From NCBI GenBank assembly GCA_016788065.1, contig JAEUTI010000031.1:1-38904 (forward strand): DNA of 38,904 nt, in the 5' to 3' direction. The stretch is from Bacteroidia bacterium (GTDB lineage Bacteria > Bacteroidota > Bacteroidia > AKYH767-A > OLB10). The notes under the pieces were generated by a model that was not told the origin of the DNA, did no database searches, and was given only the letters and a program-made list of their open reading frames with translations. The position numbers and the translations under genes were made by a program. This document shows, piece after piece, positions 16,684-24,747 of this stretch (position 1 is the stretch's first letter; each line of letters opens with the position of its first letter).

Positions 16684-18201
16684 ATGAAGTTTTTCCAGGC
16701 AGGTTTTTTATTTATTGTTTTTAGCATCATCGCTTGCGGGGTGCAGGCTCAAAAGCGGGGCGCTGTTTGGTGTTTTGGCGATAGTGCATTGGTAGATTTT
16801 AGTGATACCTCAAATATTCTGACTGGTACAAGTGCTGTAAAATCCAGAGGTAGTTGTACATCAATAAGCGACTCATCAGGAGCACTTTTGTTTTATGTTG
16901 CATATGATCCTACCGTTACTATCGGTGGAACTGATCCTGTGAAAGTTTATGGACAAAATAATTTAGTTATTGATAATGGAGACTCTATTAAGGGAGGAGG
17001 ATGGTACCATGAACTTATCTCCCTGCCTTTTCCAGGTTCTGACAATTTATTTTACGTGTTTAATATTGGTGTGACACTGGATTTTGGCTTGTATTATGCC
17101 ATAGTCGACATGAGCTTAAACGGAGGCTTAGGAGCAGTAATTCAAAAGAATGTGCAACTGGAAAATTTTAAAACGGTGGATTGTTTGAATGCCATAAAGC
17201 ATGGAAACGGAAGAGATTGGTGGGTAATAATTCGACGATTTGATGCAGTCTCAAATCCTAACAATGATTATTATATTTATCTGGTTTCTCCAAGTGGGAT
17301 ATCCAGTCAACCCATTCAAAGTGTAGGCACTCAAAACCCAACGAATTCAGGTCGAATTTCATTTAATTCACAAGGCACAAAAATGGCATTTATTAATTAT
17401 GTAGGCCTCATCGAGCTCTACGACTTCGACCGGTGTAACGGTCTTATCAGCAATCCGGTTACCATCCAACCTGAGAGCGCCCAGGCTCCATGGCCCGGGT
17501 TATGGAGTGCAGAATATTCACCCTCGGGAAACATTCTTTATGTAACTAGAATACCTGCAGTTATTACCGACTCCTCAAGATTATTTCAGTACGATTTGTT
17601 AGCGCCAAATATTTCAGCAAGCAAATTGACATTATGGTCTGCACCTTGGACAACCACAATAGATCAATTAAAAATGGCACCAGACAATAAAATGTATTTA
17701 ACTACCAACTTTGGCCAGGTTTATCCTTATACTGATTCTATGTATAATTCTATCAATATGAATCTAAGTGTGATCAATTCACCTGACAGTCTGGGCACTG
17801 CATGTGATTTGCAACCATTCAGCTTTTACTTAGGAGGAAAGCGAAGTTACGCTGGTCTCCCCAACAACCCTGATTACGACTTACCCGCACTGGTTGGCAG
17901 CCCGTGTGATACGTTGGTATCGCAAAATGAGTTGGCAGGGGCAGCGGCCGTAGGCAATCTTCATGTTTACTACCACTCGGATTGGGATAAAGCTTTCATC
18001 AATGCTTCTAACCTGAAAGGCAAAACAGGCAAGTTGTTATTGTATGATATGCAAGGGAAAGTTGTTCATTCGGAGCCGTTGCGGATACAGAATGGGTACT
18101 ATAACAGAGATTTGTCTATGATGGGTATGGCTGATGGGGTTTACCTGGTTGTTGTGGAGACAGAATTGGAGCGGTTGGTGAAGAAGGTTTTAATTGATTG
18201 A
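16684..18201 (+). CDS. T9SS-secreted propeller-like protein, paralog A
   Basis: A 505-residue exported protein with a signal peptide (about 1-22, ending VQAQ). A central region shows WD/propeller-like repeats: WCFGDSALVDF, GSCTSISDSSGALLFY, GGWYHELISLPFPGSDNLFYVF, HGNGRDWWVI and WSAEYSPSGNILYVT. A C-terminal T9SS-type sorting domain (about 425-505) contains KTGKLLLYDMQGKVVHSEPL and ends LVKKVLID. The family resembles the Bacteroidota proteins starting W-(Y/C)-FG-(D/N)-x-A-x-(L/V)-x-F; function unknown, location cell surface or secreted. Paralogs B (34606-36117) and C (37166-38680) share the signal peptide and C-terminus closely but not the middle. The gene and its leader lie between direct repeats, suggesting it moved or was duplicated as a cassette. 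Confidence 0.8.
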   Translation: MKFFQAGFLFIVFSIIACGVQAQKRGAVWCFGDSALVDFSDTSNILTGTSAVKSRGSCTSISDSSGALLFYVAYDPTVTIGGTDPVKVYGQNNLVIDNGDSIKGGGWYHELISLPFPGSDNLFYVFNIGVTLDFGLYYAIVDMSLNGGLGAVIQKNVQLENFKTVDCLNAIKHGNGRDWWVIIRRFDAVSNPNNDYYIYLVSPSGISSQPIQSVGTQNPTNSGRISFNSQGTKMAFINYVGLIELYDFDRCNGLISNPVTIQPESAQAPWPGLWSAEYSPSGNILYVTRIPAVITDSSRLFQYDLLAPNISASKLTLWSAPWTTTIDQLKMAPDNKMYLTTNFGQVYPYTDSMYNSINMNLSVINSPDSLGTACDLQPFSFYLGGKRSYAGLPNNPDYDLPALVGSPCDTLVSQNELAGAAAVGNLHVYYHSDWDKAFINASNLKGKTGKLLLYDMQGKVVHSEPLRIQNGYYNRDLSMMGMADGVYLVVVETELERLVKKVLID

Positions 18202-18422
18202 TTGATGCTTGCCCAGAGCGTAGCCGAGGGGTGCTAATGTGCTGATTTTTTATTCCGCAGTAAAAAAATGTGAGTGCACTTGATTTGGTGATTCTTGCCC
18301 AGAGCGGCGTCGAAGGGTGGTAATTTGGTGGTTTGATGATTATTAAGTCTGAGTAAAAAAAAGTGTCTGCATATGGTTTGGTGATTCTTAATTTGAATGT
18401 TTCTGCTCAGAAATTGAAATCT
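18202..18422. repeat. Repeat modules downstream of paralog A
   Basis: Two CCTGAGC-GTCGAAGG family palindromes (18211-18230 and 18298-18317), octamer-like GTGCTAATGTGCTGAT, and two heads of the 92-base repeat family (GTAAAAA...GTGCAC at 18260 and a decayed copy at 18353). The TTGATTGATTGATGCTTGCC context at the stop is shared with paralog C. No protein-coding potential seen. Confidence 0.75.
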
Positions 18423-18540
18423 TTCTTAAAAAATGTTTGTTGCGGAATTAAAAGTGATAAACAAAAAATCAAAAAATTAATAACGGCATTAGTTTTCTAT
18501 TCAGAGTTCAGTTTTTTTCACTTTTAATTTTTAAGAATTA
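18423..18540. repeat. About 118-bp inverted-repeat element, copy 1
   Basis: Ends TTCTTAAAAA (18423-18432) and TTTTTAAGAA (18528-18537) are complementary. An inner pair AATTAAAAGTGA (18446-18457) and TCACTTTTAATT (18518-18529) is also perfect. A second copy in the opposite orientation lies at 36562-36677. It has a MITE-like shape but no clear target duplication. Confidence 0.75.
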
Positions 18541-18790
18541 TGGTTTTACCAACAGAAAAGCCGCGTCATTGAATAGAGTCATAGGTCATAAGTGATAAGG
18601 GAGATTCATCGGCAGAAAGAATTAAGTCATAGGTCATAAGTGATAAGGGAGATGCATCGGCAGAAAGAAGTAAGTCATTGGTCATAGGTGATAAGGGGAG
18701 GGTGTAGGTCATTGGTCATAAGCGATAAGGGAAATTCTTCACTATAAAATTTGAAATCCCATTTATCATTTATCATCTAAAATTTATCAT
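18541..18790. repeat. 48-bp tandem repeat and right direct repeat of paralog A
   Basis: Units beginning GTCATWGGTCATARGYGATA start at 18578, 18626, 18674 and 18718 (periods 48, 48, 44). The first two extend through GATTCATCGGCAGAAAGAA. The block starts with half a palindromic unit (AAAGCCGCGTCATT at 18557-18570). It ends with TTCACTATAAAATTTGAAAT (18738-18757) and TCATYTA heptamers. A module AAATCCGTTGTAAAAAAGAA (about 18785) recurs near 34150. Confidence 0.8.
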
Positions 18791-18885
18791 TCCCTAAATC
18801 CGTTGTAAAAAAGAAAACATCTAAATTAGATATACATATTTGAAAATAGGAAGTCTGGAAATGTGACTAGAAAACTTAATCTTAA

Positions 18886-19398
18886 TTATTTCACGCGTGA
18901 AAATTCACGTTGCACGGCTCCGCTGCCTGCAGGATCATCGGCGGCGAGGTAAAGGACATCATTACTCAATTCAACAAATTCCCATTTGTCGACAAACTGA
19001 CTATTTCCTGATGAATCAACAGCACCGGAAATAAGTTGTAGTTTAAGGAATGCCTTGAATACTTTTGCGTCGATTTTAAAATCACTCAGTACAATTGTAT
19101 CGTTTCTATCTGCTCTGGTAGAATCTGGTGTTCCAACTTCACAAAGCGGAACGGATTCATAAACAAAAAAAGTTACCAGTCGATTATCTTTGAATGTCCA
19201 GTATTCAGAAATCGGAATAGCGGGAATAGAACCATTATCGCCATCACAATCAACATAAGCTGGCAGTCCCTGAAATGAGCGTAGCCATGTGCCCTGCAGA
19301 TCTTGTTTGAGTTTTTTTTCAGAGCGCAGCAGCATATTGTCTTCGCAGGAAGCGAACAATATCCCTAAAGTCAAAATTAAAAGTACCCTGTTTCGCAT
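18886..19398 (-). CDS. Predicted lipoprotein with lipocalin-like features
   Basis: A 170-residue protein starting at the ATG at 19398. A TTG two codons earlier is less likely because the -7 box is close by. The signal peptide RNRVLLILTLGILFASC has a good lipobox ending at C18. The mature part resembles the small Bacteroidota lipocalin-like lipoproteins: KLKQDLQGTWLRSF near the N-terminus, YWTFKDNRLVTFFV in the middle and DKWEFVELSNDVLYLA near the end. Ligand and function are unknown. It is the last gene of the minus-strand run, 60 bases downstream of rfaE2, with its own -7 box in that gap. Confidence 0.75.
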   Translation of the reverse strand: MRNRVLLILTLGILFASCEDNMLLRSEKKLKQDLQGTWLRSFQGLPAYVDCDGDNGSIPAIPISEYWTFKDNRLVTFFVYESVPLCEVGTPDSTRADRNDTIVLSDFKIDAKVFKAFLKLQLISGAVDSSGNSQFVDKWEFVELSNDVLYLAADDPAGSGAVQREFSRVK

Positions 19399-19415
19399 AA
19401 TCAAAGGTGATTCAA

Positions 19416-19423
19416 CAAAGTTA
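19416..19423 (-). promoter_or_regulatory. -7 box of the lipocalin-like lipoprotein gene
   Basis: On the minus strand TAACTTTG (19423-19416) matches TAnnTTTG, 18 bases before the ATG at 19398. No TTG is at standard -33 spacing. Confidence 0.4.
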
Positions 19424-19464
19424 AAGATAATTTAAACAGGATTATTGCCATTTCAGAAAATTAT

Positions 19465-19962
19465 TCACGATTTGGAGTTGAGAATCTTCTGTTCAATGGC
19501 AGTAGTGGAATATCCCGGAACAAAAGGGATGGTAACCACTTCACCACCTTTTTGCTTCACAATGTCGTAGCCTACAATTGCTTCCGGTTTGTAGTCGCCA
19601 CCTTTGACCAGAATATCGGGTTGAACCATTTTAATCAGTTCATAGGGTGTTTCATCCCCGAAAGGGATAACAGCATTGACAAAAAAGAGAGAAGCCAGAA
19701 TATGAAGTCTCGATTTTTCATCATTCAACGGGCGATTGGGACCTTTTAATTGAGAAACCGAAGCATCTGAATTAACGCCTATCACCAGCACATCGCCCAA
19801 AGAGGCAGCCTTACTCAGATAATCAACATGGCCGAGATGCAATAAATCGAAGCAACCGTTGGTGAACACGATTTTCTTTTCCTGAAAACGCCACAAATGC
19901 AATAGCTTGAGCAGCGATTCCGGAGTATGAATTTTGTCGGTAATAAATTTGGTCTTATCCAT
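19465..19962 (-). CDS. rfaE2: D-glycero-beta-D-manno-heptose 1-phosphate adenylyltransferase-like protein
   Basis: A nucleotidyltransferase of 165 residues, equivalent to the C-terminal half of enterobacterial HldE, which makes ADP-heptose for LPS core or related glycans. Key motifs are IVFTNGCFDLLHLGHVDYL with the HxGH nucleotide site, VIGVNSDASVSQLKGPNRPL, and VKGGDYKPEAIVG. The start is taken at ATG 19962. The same frame extends further upstream, but that extension lies inside the overlapping membrane-protein gene and has no homology. The gene overlaps the upstream stop by 8 bases (ATGGATAA), implying translational coupling. Heptose specificity is inferred from family. Confidence 0.88.
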   Translation of the reverse strand: MDKTKFITDKIHTPESLLKLLHLWRFQEKKIVFTNGCFDLLHLGHVDYLSKAASLGDVLVIGVNSDASVSQLKGPNRPLNDEKSRLHILASLFFVNAVIPFGDETPYELIKMVQPDILVKGGDYKPEAIVGYDIVKQKGGEVVTIPFVPGYSTTAIEQKILNSKS

Positions 19963-20965
19963 TGGCAGTAGCTTTTGATTTGCCGGTGAATAACATGAGC
20001 ATCGCAAAGAGTCCAAGTACCACCACCAGTATGGTCTGAGAAGTGTGAACCAGGGTAGCATACACAATTCCATCGGTGGTTGAAATTCCAAACAGTTGTA
20101 GTCCCTGTGATACAATATAGTGATAAGCCCCAATGCCACCCTGCACGGGAGCAGCCATACCTAAACCGCCTACTACAAGTGTAAATAATCCTGCTTTGGC
20201 ATTAAGGTGACTGGTGGCATCGAGACAAAAGAAGCAGACGTATGTCATGAGGAAATACATCACCCAGATAAACAGCGTATGAAAGACAAACCAACCGGTG
20301 TTTTTCATTCTTAAAATCGTTTTAAAACCGGTTCCAACTTCATGTAAAAAGCCTTTCAGTTTGGTGACCAGCGGACGTTCTTTAGCTCCTTTTTTAAAGA
20401 AACTGTAAACAATCCAAATACCTATGAGAAATACTGCAATCACAATAACCGGGAACAATGGGTTTGTAGTAAATGCAAACTTTGATTTTAGTGGTGAGAT
20501 CAGTTTCTCATTCAAAAAGTTGCTGAGCATCTCAAATTCAAGTGCTGCTGCCAATGTCATCGTAATAACCAGCATCACCAAATCGATTACCCTTTCAACA
20601 ATCACTGTTCCAATTAATGCATTGAAGGGAACCTTTTCTTTCCCCGCAAGGGCGCCACAACGAGTAATTTCACCTATGCGGGGAATAGCGAGATTCGCAA
20701 AATATCCCAGCCAAAGCGAATAAAGTGTTGATGATAAAGGTGGCTTGTAACCCATGGGTTCCATGAGCATGATCCATCTTACGGCGCGGCTGATAAATGC
20801 AGCCATTCCGATAAGCAAGGAAACGCCAAGCCAAAACGGATCGGCAGCGGAAAGTTTCTCAAATATTTCTGCCAGATTCTCATTGCGGAAAGTCAGCCAT
20901 AACAACGAAAGGCCTATTGCAAAAAGCAATACATACTTGATAGTTGCAATGACCTTTTGTTTCAA
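19955..20965 (-). CDS. Flippase-like polytopic membrane protein (LPG synthase TM / UPF0104 family)
   Basis: A 336-residue membrane protein with about eight hydrophobic helices, matching the transmembrane domain family of lysylphosphatidylglycerol synthase (UPF0104). Recognisable blocks are SRAVRWIMLMEPMGYKPP, YFANLAIPRIGEITRCGAL, GTVIVERVIDLVML and GGLGMAAPVQGGIGAYHYIV. Such stand-alone TM domains are thought to flip lipids or glycolipids; the catalytic aminoacyl-transferase domain is absent. It starts at a TTG two bases after the panD stop and overlaps rfaE2, so it sits inside a tight operon between vitamin and envelope sugar genes. Substrate unknown. Confidence 0.85.
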   Translation of the reverse strand: MKQKVIATIKYVLLFAIGLSLLWLTFRNENLAEIFEKLSAADPFWLGVSLLIGMAAFISRAVRWIMLMEPMGYKPPLSSTLYSLWLGYFANLAIPRIGEITRCGALAGKEKVPFNALIGTVIVERVIDLVMLVITMTLAAALEFEMLSNFLNEKLISPLKSKFAFTTNPLFPVIVIAVFLIGIWIVYSFFKKGAKERPLVTKLKGFLHEVGTGFKTILRMKNTGWFVFHTLFIWVMYFLMTYVCFFCLDATSHLNAKAGLFTLVVGGLGMAAPVQGGIGAYHYIVSQGLQLFGISTTDGIVYATLVHTSQTILVVVLGLFAMLMLFTGKSKATANG

Positions 20966-20967
20966 TG

Positions 20968-21321
20968 TCAGCTTTTTATGAGCTTGTTATTTGCATCCGG
21001 AAAAACCAGAGAGGGCTTAAATTTTTTGGCTTCTTCAAAGTCCATTACCGCATAAGAAACAACGATAATGGTATCGCCAACCTGCACCTTGCGGGCTGCG
21101 GGGCCATTCAGACAAACGGTTCCGGTTCCTCTTTCGCCTTTAATAACATAAGTTTCGAAACGTTCTCCGTTTTCGATATTCAGCACCTGAACCAGTTCAT
21201 TTTCAATGAGGTTCGAAGCATCCATCAGGTCCTCGTCAAGTGTAATACTGCCTACATAATGCAGTTCAGCCTGAGTAACCCGGGCGCGGTGAATTTTAGA
21301 TTTCAGAATTTGTATTTCCAT
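20968..21321 (-). CDS. panD: Aspartate 1-decarboxylase
   Basis: A pyruvoyl enzyme making beta-alanine from aspartate for pantothenate synthesis. From ATG 21321 the protein is 117 residues. The self-cleavage site is G24-S25 in [13 protein letters not shown], at the canonical position, which supports this start over a TTG three codons upstream. Other conserved blocks are [13 protein letters not shown] and [17 protein letters not shown], followed by [10 protein letters not shown]. It lies 36 bases downstream of panC on the same strand, giving both enzymes of the final pantothenate branch in one operon. Confidence 0.96.
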   Translation of the reverse strand: MEIQILKSKIHRARVTQAELHYVGSITLDEDLMDASNLIENELVQVLNIENGERFETYVIKGERGTGTVCLNGPAARKVQVGDTIIVVSYAVMDFEEAKKFKPSLVFPDANNKLIKS

Positions 21322-21327
21322 ACGGCA

Positions 21328-21335
21328 CAAAGGTA
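21328..21335 (-). promoter_or_regulatory. Possible -7 box just before panD
   Basis: Minus-strand TACCTTTG (21335-21328) matches TAnnTTTG but ends only 6 bases before the panD ATG, which would give a nearly leaderless mRNA. No TTG at the right spacing. It may be chance. Confidence 0.25.
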
Positions 21336-21357
21336 GAGAAAAAACATTGGCTGCGAA

Positions 21358-22200
21358 TCAGAGCGCAATGTTGTCGATAAGTCTGGTTTTGGAAGTCAGC
21401 ACTGCTACACAAACTCTTTCTTCCTTACCGGGATGACGTTGTTCTATCGGTTGCAGGGTCATTGAATCGACAAATTCGAGGTATTGCACTTTGAAGCTTG
21501 CAACTTCTTCAATCATTTGTTTGACATGATTTGCAGTAAAGGCGGCCCCTTTTTCCGGGAAAATTGCAGCAGCCTCCTGAAGAGCATTGTAGATAATTCC
21601 GGATTTACTGCGTTCCTCATCGGTCAGGTGAATATTCCTGCTGCTCATTGCCAGTCCGTTGGGTTCACGAAGCGTTTCGCATCCAACTATCTCAATGCCA
21701 TTTAATTGTCTGCGGTTCATTTCGCGAATAATCGCCAGTTGCTGAAAATCCTTCTCACCAAAATAGGCCGTATCGGGATTCACCATATTAAAAAATTTGG
21801 AGACCACGGTAGCCATCCCACGGAAGTGGCCCGGCCTGAAAGCACCCTCCATGACGTTTTCGAGCAACCCAAAATCCATATCCAGTAACTCCGGAGTTGG
21901 ATACATTTCTTCCACGGAAGGGAGGAAAAGAATATCGCAGCCGGCTTTTTCCAACAGGATTTTATCGGCTTCAATAGTTCTCGGGTAATTGCTAAGATCC
22001 TTAGGATCATTAAATTGCGTGGGATTCACAAAAATGCTGGCAACCACAATATCATTGGCAGTTTTTGCAGTTTCAACCAGAGAAACATGACCGGCATGGA
22101 GAGCCCCCATCGTTGGAACGAATCCTACGGTTGATCCATGTGAAACAGGTTCGTCGAGTAATTTTTGGAGTCCTTTGGCTGTTGTCTCAATTATAAGCAT
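21358..22200 (-). CDS. panC: Pantothenate synthetase (pantoate--beta-alanine ligase)
   Basis: ATP-dependent ligase joining pantoate to beta-alanine, 280 residues, full length. Motifs are VGFVPTMGALHAGHVSLVETA with the ATP-binding HxGH, VASIFVNPTQFNDPKDLSNYPRT, FRPGHFRGMATVVSKFFNMV, PDTAYFGEKDFQQLAIIREM, and REPNGLAMSSRN. It is first in the minus-strand run panC, panD, flippase-like gene, rfaE2, lipoprotein. It is divergent from the GT5-like gene at 22469, an arrangement common in Bacteroidota. Confidence 0.96.
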   Translation of the reverse strand: MLIIETTAKGLQKLLDEPVSHGSTVGFVPTMGALHAGHVSLVETAKTANDIVVASIFVNPTQFNDPKDLSNYPRTIEADKILLEKAGCDILFLPSVEEMYPTPELLDMDFGLLENVMEGAFRPGHFRGMATVVSKFFNMVNPDTAYFGEKDFQQLAIIREMNRRQLNGIEIVGCETLREPNGLAMSSRNIHLTDEERSKSGIIYNALQEAAAIFPEKGAAFTANHVKQMIEEVASFKVQYLEFVDSMTLQPIEQRHPGKEERVCVAVLTSKTRLIDNIAL

Positions 22201-22413
22201 ATATCACCGGAAAGAAGTGCGCGGCAATGATAATCAAAATATGGAGCATTTCGGGGGACAATGCAGAAAAGGACGCATTATATCCTAACTACTACATTAT
22301 CAATGATATAAACCATTTACAATACTTCCTTAAAACTTTGTAAATAACGTAGAATTAACCCCTTGCAGGTGGCGGGCTATAATAACAAATTATTTTGGTA
22401 AACCCTTGCTTTA

Positions 22414-22444
22414 TTGCGAAAGTCGAATAAATTGCGTACCTTTG
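22414..22444 (+). promoter_or_regulatory. Promoter of the GT5-like gene
   Basis: TTG (22414-22416), a 20-base spacer, and TACCTTTG (22437-22444): a full match to the Bacteroidota consensus. Transcription would start about 22448, about 20 bases before the ATG at 22469, ruling out the longer frame that begins at 22406. Confidence 0.65.
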
Positions 22445-22468
22445 CACCTGAAAGAAAAAAACCCTAAT

Positions 22469-23296
22469 ATGAAAAAAGCCAAAGTTCTTTACATCTCTTC
22501 CGAAATCAATCCATATCTCGAACTTACTGAATTAGGCAAAATATCACGGCAGTTGCCACAAGGCATCCAGGAGAAGGGAAAAGAGATCAGGACTTTTATG
22601 CCACGTTTTGGCATCATCAATGAACGTAGAAATCAATTGCATGAGGTAATTCGCCTTTCGGGGATGAATTTAATTATCGACGATACCGATCATCCGCTTA
22701 TCATTAAAGTTGCTTCTATTCAGGCCGCACGTATGCAGGTCTATTTTATTGATAATGAAGAGTATTTTCAAAGAAAAGCAATATTCAGAGACACTAAAAA
22801 GAAATTTTTCAAAGACAATGACGACCGCACTATTTTCTTCTGTCGCGGTGTTTTGGAAACGGTAAAGAAACTTGGCTGGACACCGGATATTATCCATTGT
22901 CATGGCTGGATGACCAGTTTAATTCCAATGTTGATAAAAACCAGCTATCGTGAGGATCCTGTTTTTAAGGATGCGAAGGTGGTTTATTCTATTTACGATG
23001 ACAATTTTGAAGAGTCATTTGAAGCCGATTATTCACGTAAAGTGATGATGGAAGGTATGGTAGCCGGTGATGTGAAAGATTTGAAGACTCCAACATGGGA
23101 GGGAATTACTTTGAATGCTATTTCAAAATCGGATGCAATTATTCAGGGAAGTGAAGAGCTTTCGGCAACCTTAAAGACCGCAATTAAGAAAAGCGGAAAG
23201 TTATTTGTCGGTTTCAAAACCCCTGAAGAATATCTGGATGCTTACAATGCGCTTTATGATGAGCTGGTTGTAGAAGATACGGTGTTAATCGATTAA
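22469..23296 (+). CDS. Short starch/glycogen synthase-like protein (GT5 N-terminal domain only)
   Basis: A 275-residue protein homologous to the N-terminal domain of GlgA-type glycogen synthase: KVLYISSEINPYLELTELGK, then EIRTFMPRFGIINERRNQLHEV, and PDIIHCHGWMTSLIPMLI. It ends after this domain, whereas catalytic GlgA enzymes are about 470-480 residues with a second Rossmann domain. The ADP-glucose-binding KxGGL loop near the N-terminus is replaced by ELGKIS, so ordinary synthase activity is doubtful. Its place between panC and the DUF4270 / glmS pair is a conserved Bacteroidota neighbourhood, which suggests a retained but different, perhaps regulatory, role. Start at ATG 22469, supported by the promoter. 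Confidence 0.8.
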   Translation: MKKAKVLYISSEINPYLELTELGKISRQLPQGIQEKGKEIRTFMPRFGIINERRNQLHEVIRLSGMNLIIDDTDHPLIIKVASIQAARMQVYFIDNEEYFQRKAIFRDTKKKFFKDNDDRTIFFCRGVLETVKKLGWTPDIIHCHGWMTSLIPMLIKTSYREDPVFKDAKVVYSIYDDNFEESFEADYSRKVMMEGMVAGDVKDLKTPTWEGITLNAISKSDAIIQGSEELSATLKTAIKKSGKLFVGFKTPEEYLDAYNALYDELVVEDTVLID

Positions 23297-23444
23297 TTTC
23301 GTCGCATACCAGACCGGAAAAGTCCGCGTTATCACATGGTGTTACCTGTTTTGACTGTACGATTAACCTGTTTAACTGTTGCTGAACTCGTATGCCGGAA
23401 ATTTCCTGTTCGCAGATCTCATAACAAACTACTACTTTTACCCG

Positions 23445-24743
23445 ATGATTTTATCAATTAAGCGACTCCTGTCTGCATTCCTTGTTGCAGGAAGTCTGGC
23501 TATTGCTGCCTGTGGTGAACCCGATGCTATTGGAATAGAGGTGCAGCCTCAGAGTGACAATATCAATGTATTTTATACCGACACGGTTACTTTGGATGTA
23601 ACTACCATTCGGGAAGATTCTCTGGTGACCGATGAAAAAGTAGCATCCCTGAATTTAGCCGGCAGTTACTTCGATCCTGTTTTTGGGATCCACAATGCTT
23701 CGTTTTTTGCTGAGGTGAAATTGCCAAATAATAATTCAAATTTCAGCTTTGGAACTTCACCGGTTTTAGATTCTGTTGTTCTTACCCTGGGTTATTCCGA
23801 TTACTATGGCGATACACTTTCACCTATGAATTATCAGGTGTTTCGTTTAACCGAAAACATGATTGCCGATACCAGCTATTACTCGAATGATCAGATTGCA
23901 TTTAGTGATCAGTTGTTTAATGGAACGGTAACGATTTCGCCTAAAGACAGTGTGGAGTTGGGTACCAGTACCTTTGCGCCGCATTTGCGTTTGCGTTTGG
24001 ATCAGGCATTTGGTGATGCCATGCTGGCCGCCGATGTTTCCAATTATCTGGATAATGCAGCTTTCGTTAATTTCTTCAAAGGAATTCACGTGAAAACTGC
24101 TCCTGCATCGGGTGTAAATTCCGGAAATATTGCTTCGTTCAATCTGCTGGCATCTATCAGCAGACTTACCTTCTATTACAGCAACAGTACCGGAACAGGA
24201 CTGACCGCCAACTTCGAAATTAACTCGGGAAGTTCCAGGTTCAATAATTATACACACGATTACTCGGCAGGCACCTTTGGGTCGGTTTTTCCGGTAACGG
24301 GCGAAACACAGGCATATATTCAGTCGATGTCGGGAACCAAAGTGCGAATTAAAATTCCATTTCTGGAGAACCTGAATGCCCTTGGTCCCGTATCCATTAA
24401 CAAAGCAGAATTAGTGATCCCGGTAACCAACAACAATCCCTATAAAAGCCATACTAACTTATTGGTTTTTGGAGTCGATTCAGTTGGTAAAGAGGCACTT
24501 ATACAAGATTTACTGGAATCTGCGAATTATTATGGGGGTGGATTTAATTCATCCACAGAAACTTATACCTTCAATGTGGCTCGCTACGTGCAGCGGGTTC
24601 TTGCAGGAACTTACACCGATTATGGGTTAAGTCTCATTTCATCGGGCGGAGCAGTTAATGCATTCCGTACAATTATTCCGGGGCCTGCCTCCGGAACAGG
24701 AGATAAAATACATTTACGAATTACATACTCTAAACTCAACTAA
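23445..24743 (+). CDS. DUF4270 family lipoprotein
   Basis: A 432-residue protein from ATG 23445. The signal peptide ILSIKRLLSAFLVAGSLAI is followed by AACGEPDAIG with a good lipobox cysteine. The mature region carries DUF4270 hallmarks: GIEVQPQSDNINVFYTDTV, then SYFDPVFGIHNASFFAEV, and near the C-terminus YTFNVARYVQRVLAGTYTDYGLSL. The family is widespread in Bacteroidota, of unknown function, and typically sits next to glmS and the GT5-like gene, as here. It is probably anchored in the outer membrane. It ends four bases before the glmS ATG, so the two are likely translated together. Confidence 0.87.
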   Translation: MILSIKRLLSAFLVAGSLAIAACGEPDAIGIEVQPQSDNINVFYTDTVTLDVTTIREDSLVTDEKVASLNLAGSYFDPVFGIHNASFFAEVKLPNNNSNFSFGTSPVLDSVVLTLGYSDYYGDTLSPMNYQVFRLTENMIADTSYYSNDQIAFSDQLFNGTVTISPKDSVELGTSTFAPHLRLRLDQAFGDAMLAADVSNYLDNAAFVNFFKGIHVKTAPASGVNSGNIASFNLLASISRLTFYYSNSTGTGLTANFEINSGSSRFNNYTHDYSAGTFGSVFPVTGETQAYIQSMSGTKVRIKIPFLENLNALGPVSINKAELVIPVTNNNPYKSHTNLLVFGVDSVGKEALIQDLLESANYYGGGFNSSTETYTFNVARYVQRVLAGTYTDYGLSLISSGGAVNAFRTIIPGPASGTGDKIHLRITYSKLN

Positions 24744-24747
24744 CACC

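Noticed and set aside
19963..20139. 59-residue N-terminal extension of rfaE2
   Set aside because: It lies inside the overlapping membrane-protein gene, is Trp/Tyr/Cys-rich without homology, and the homologous start is the ATG at 19962.
22201..22413. Gene or RNA in the panC / GT5-like divergent gap
   Set aside because: I see no open frame with coding features and no tRNA-like fold; it looks like a divergent promoter region.
22406..22468. 21-residue N-terminal extension of the GT5-like protein
   Set aside because: The promoter -7 box (22437-22444) lies within it; the ATG at 22469 follows the expected leader.
24658..24747. 30-residue N-terminal extension of GlmS
   Set aside because: GlmS needs cysteine directly after the initiator Met, and the extension overlaps the DUF4270 gene.
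24744..24747. glmS ribozyme in the leader
   Set aside because: Only four bases separate DUF4270 from glmS, leaving no room for one.
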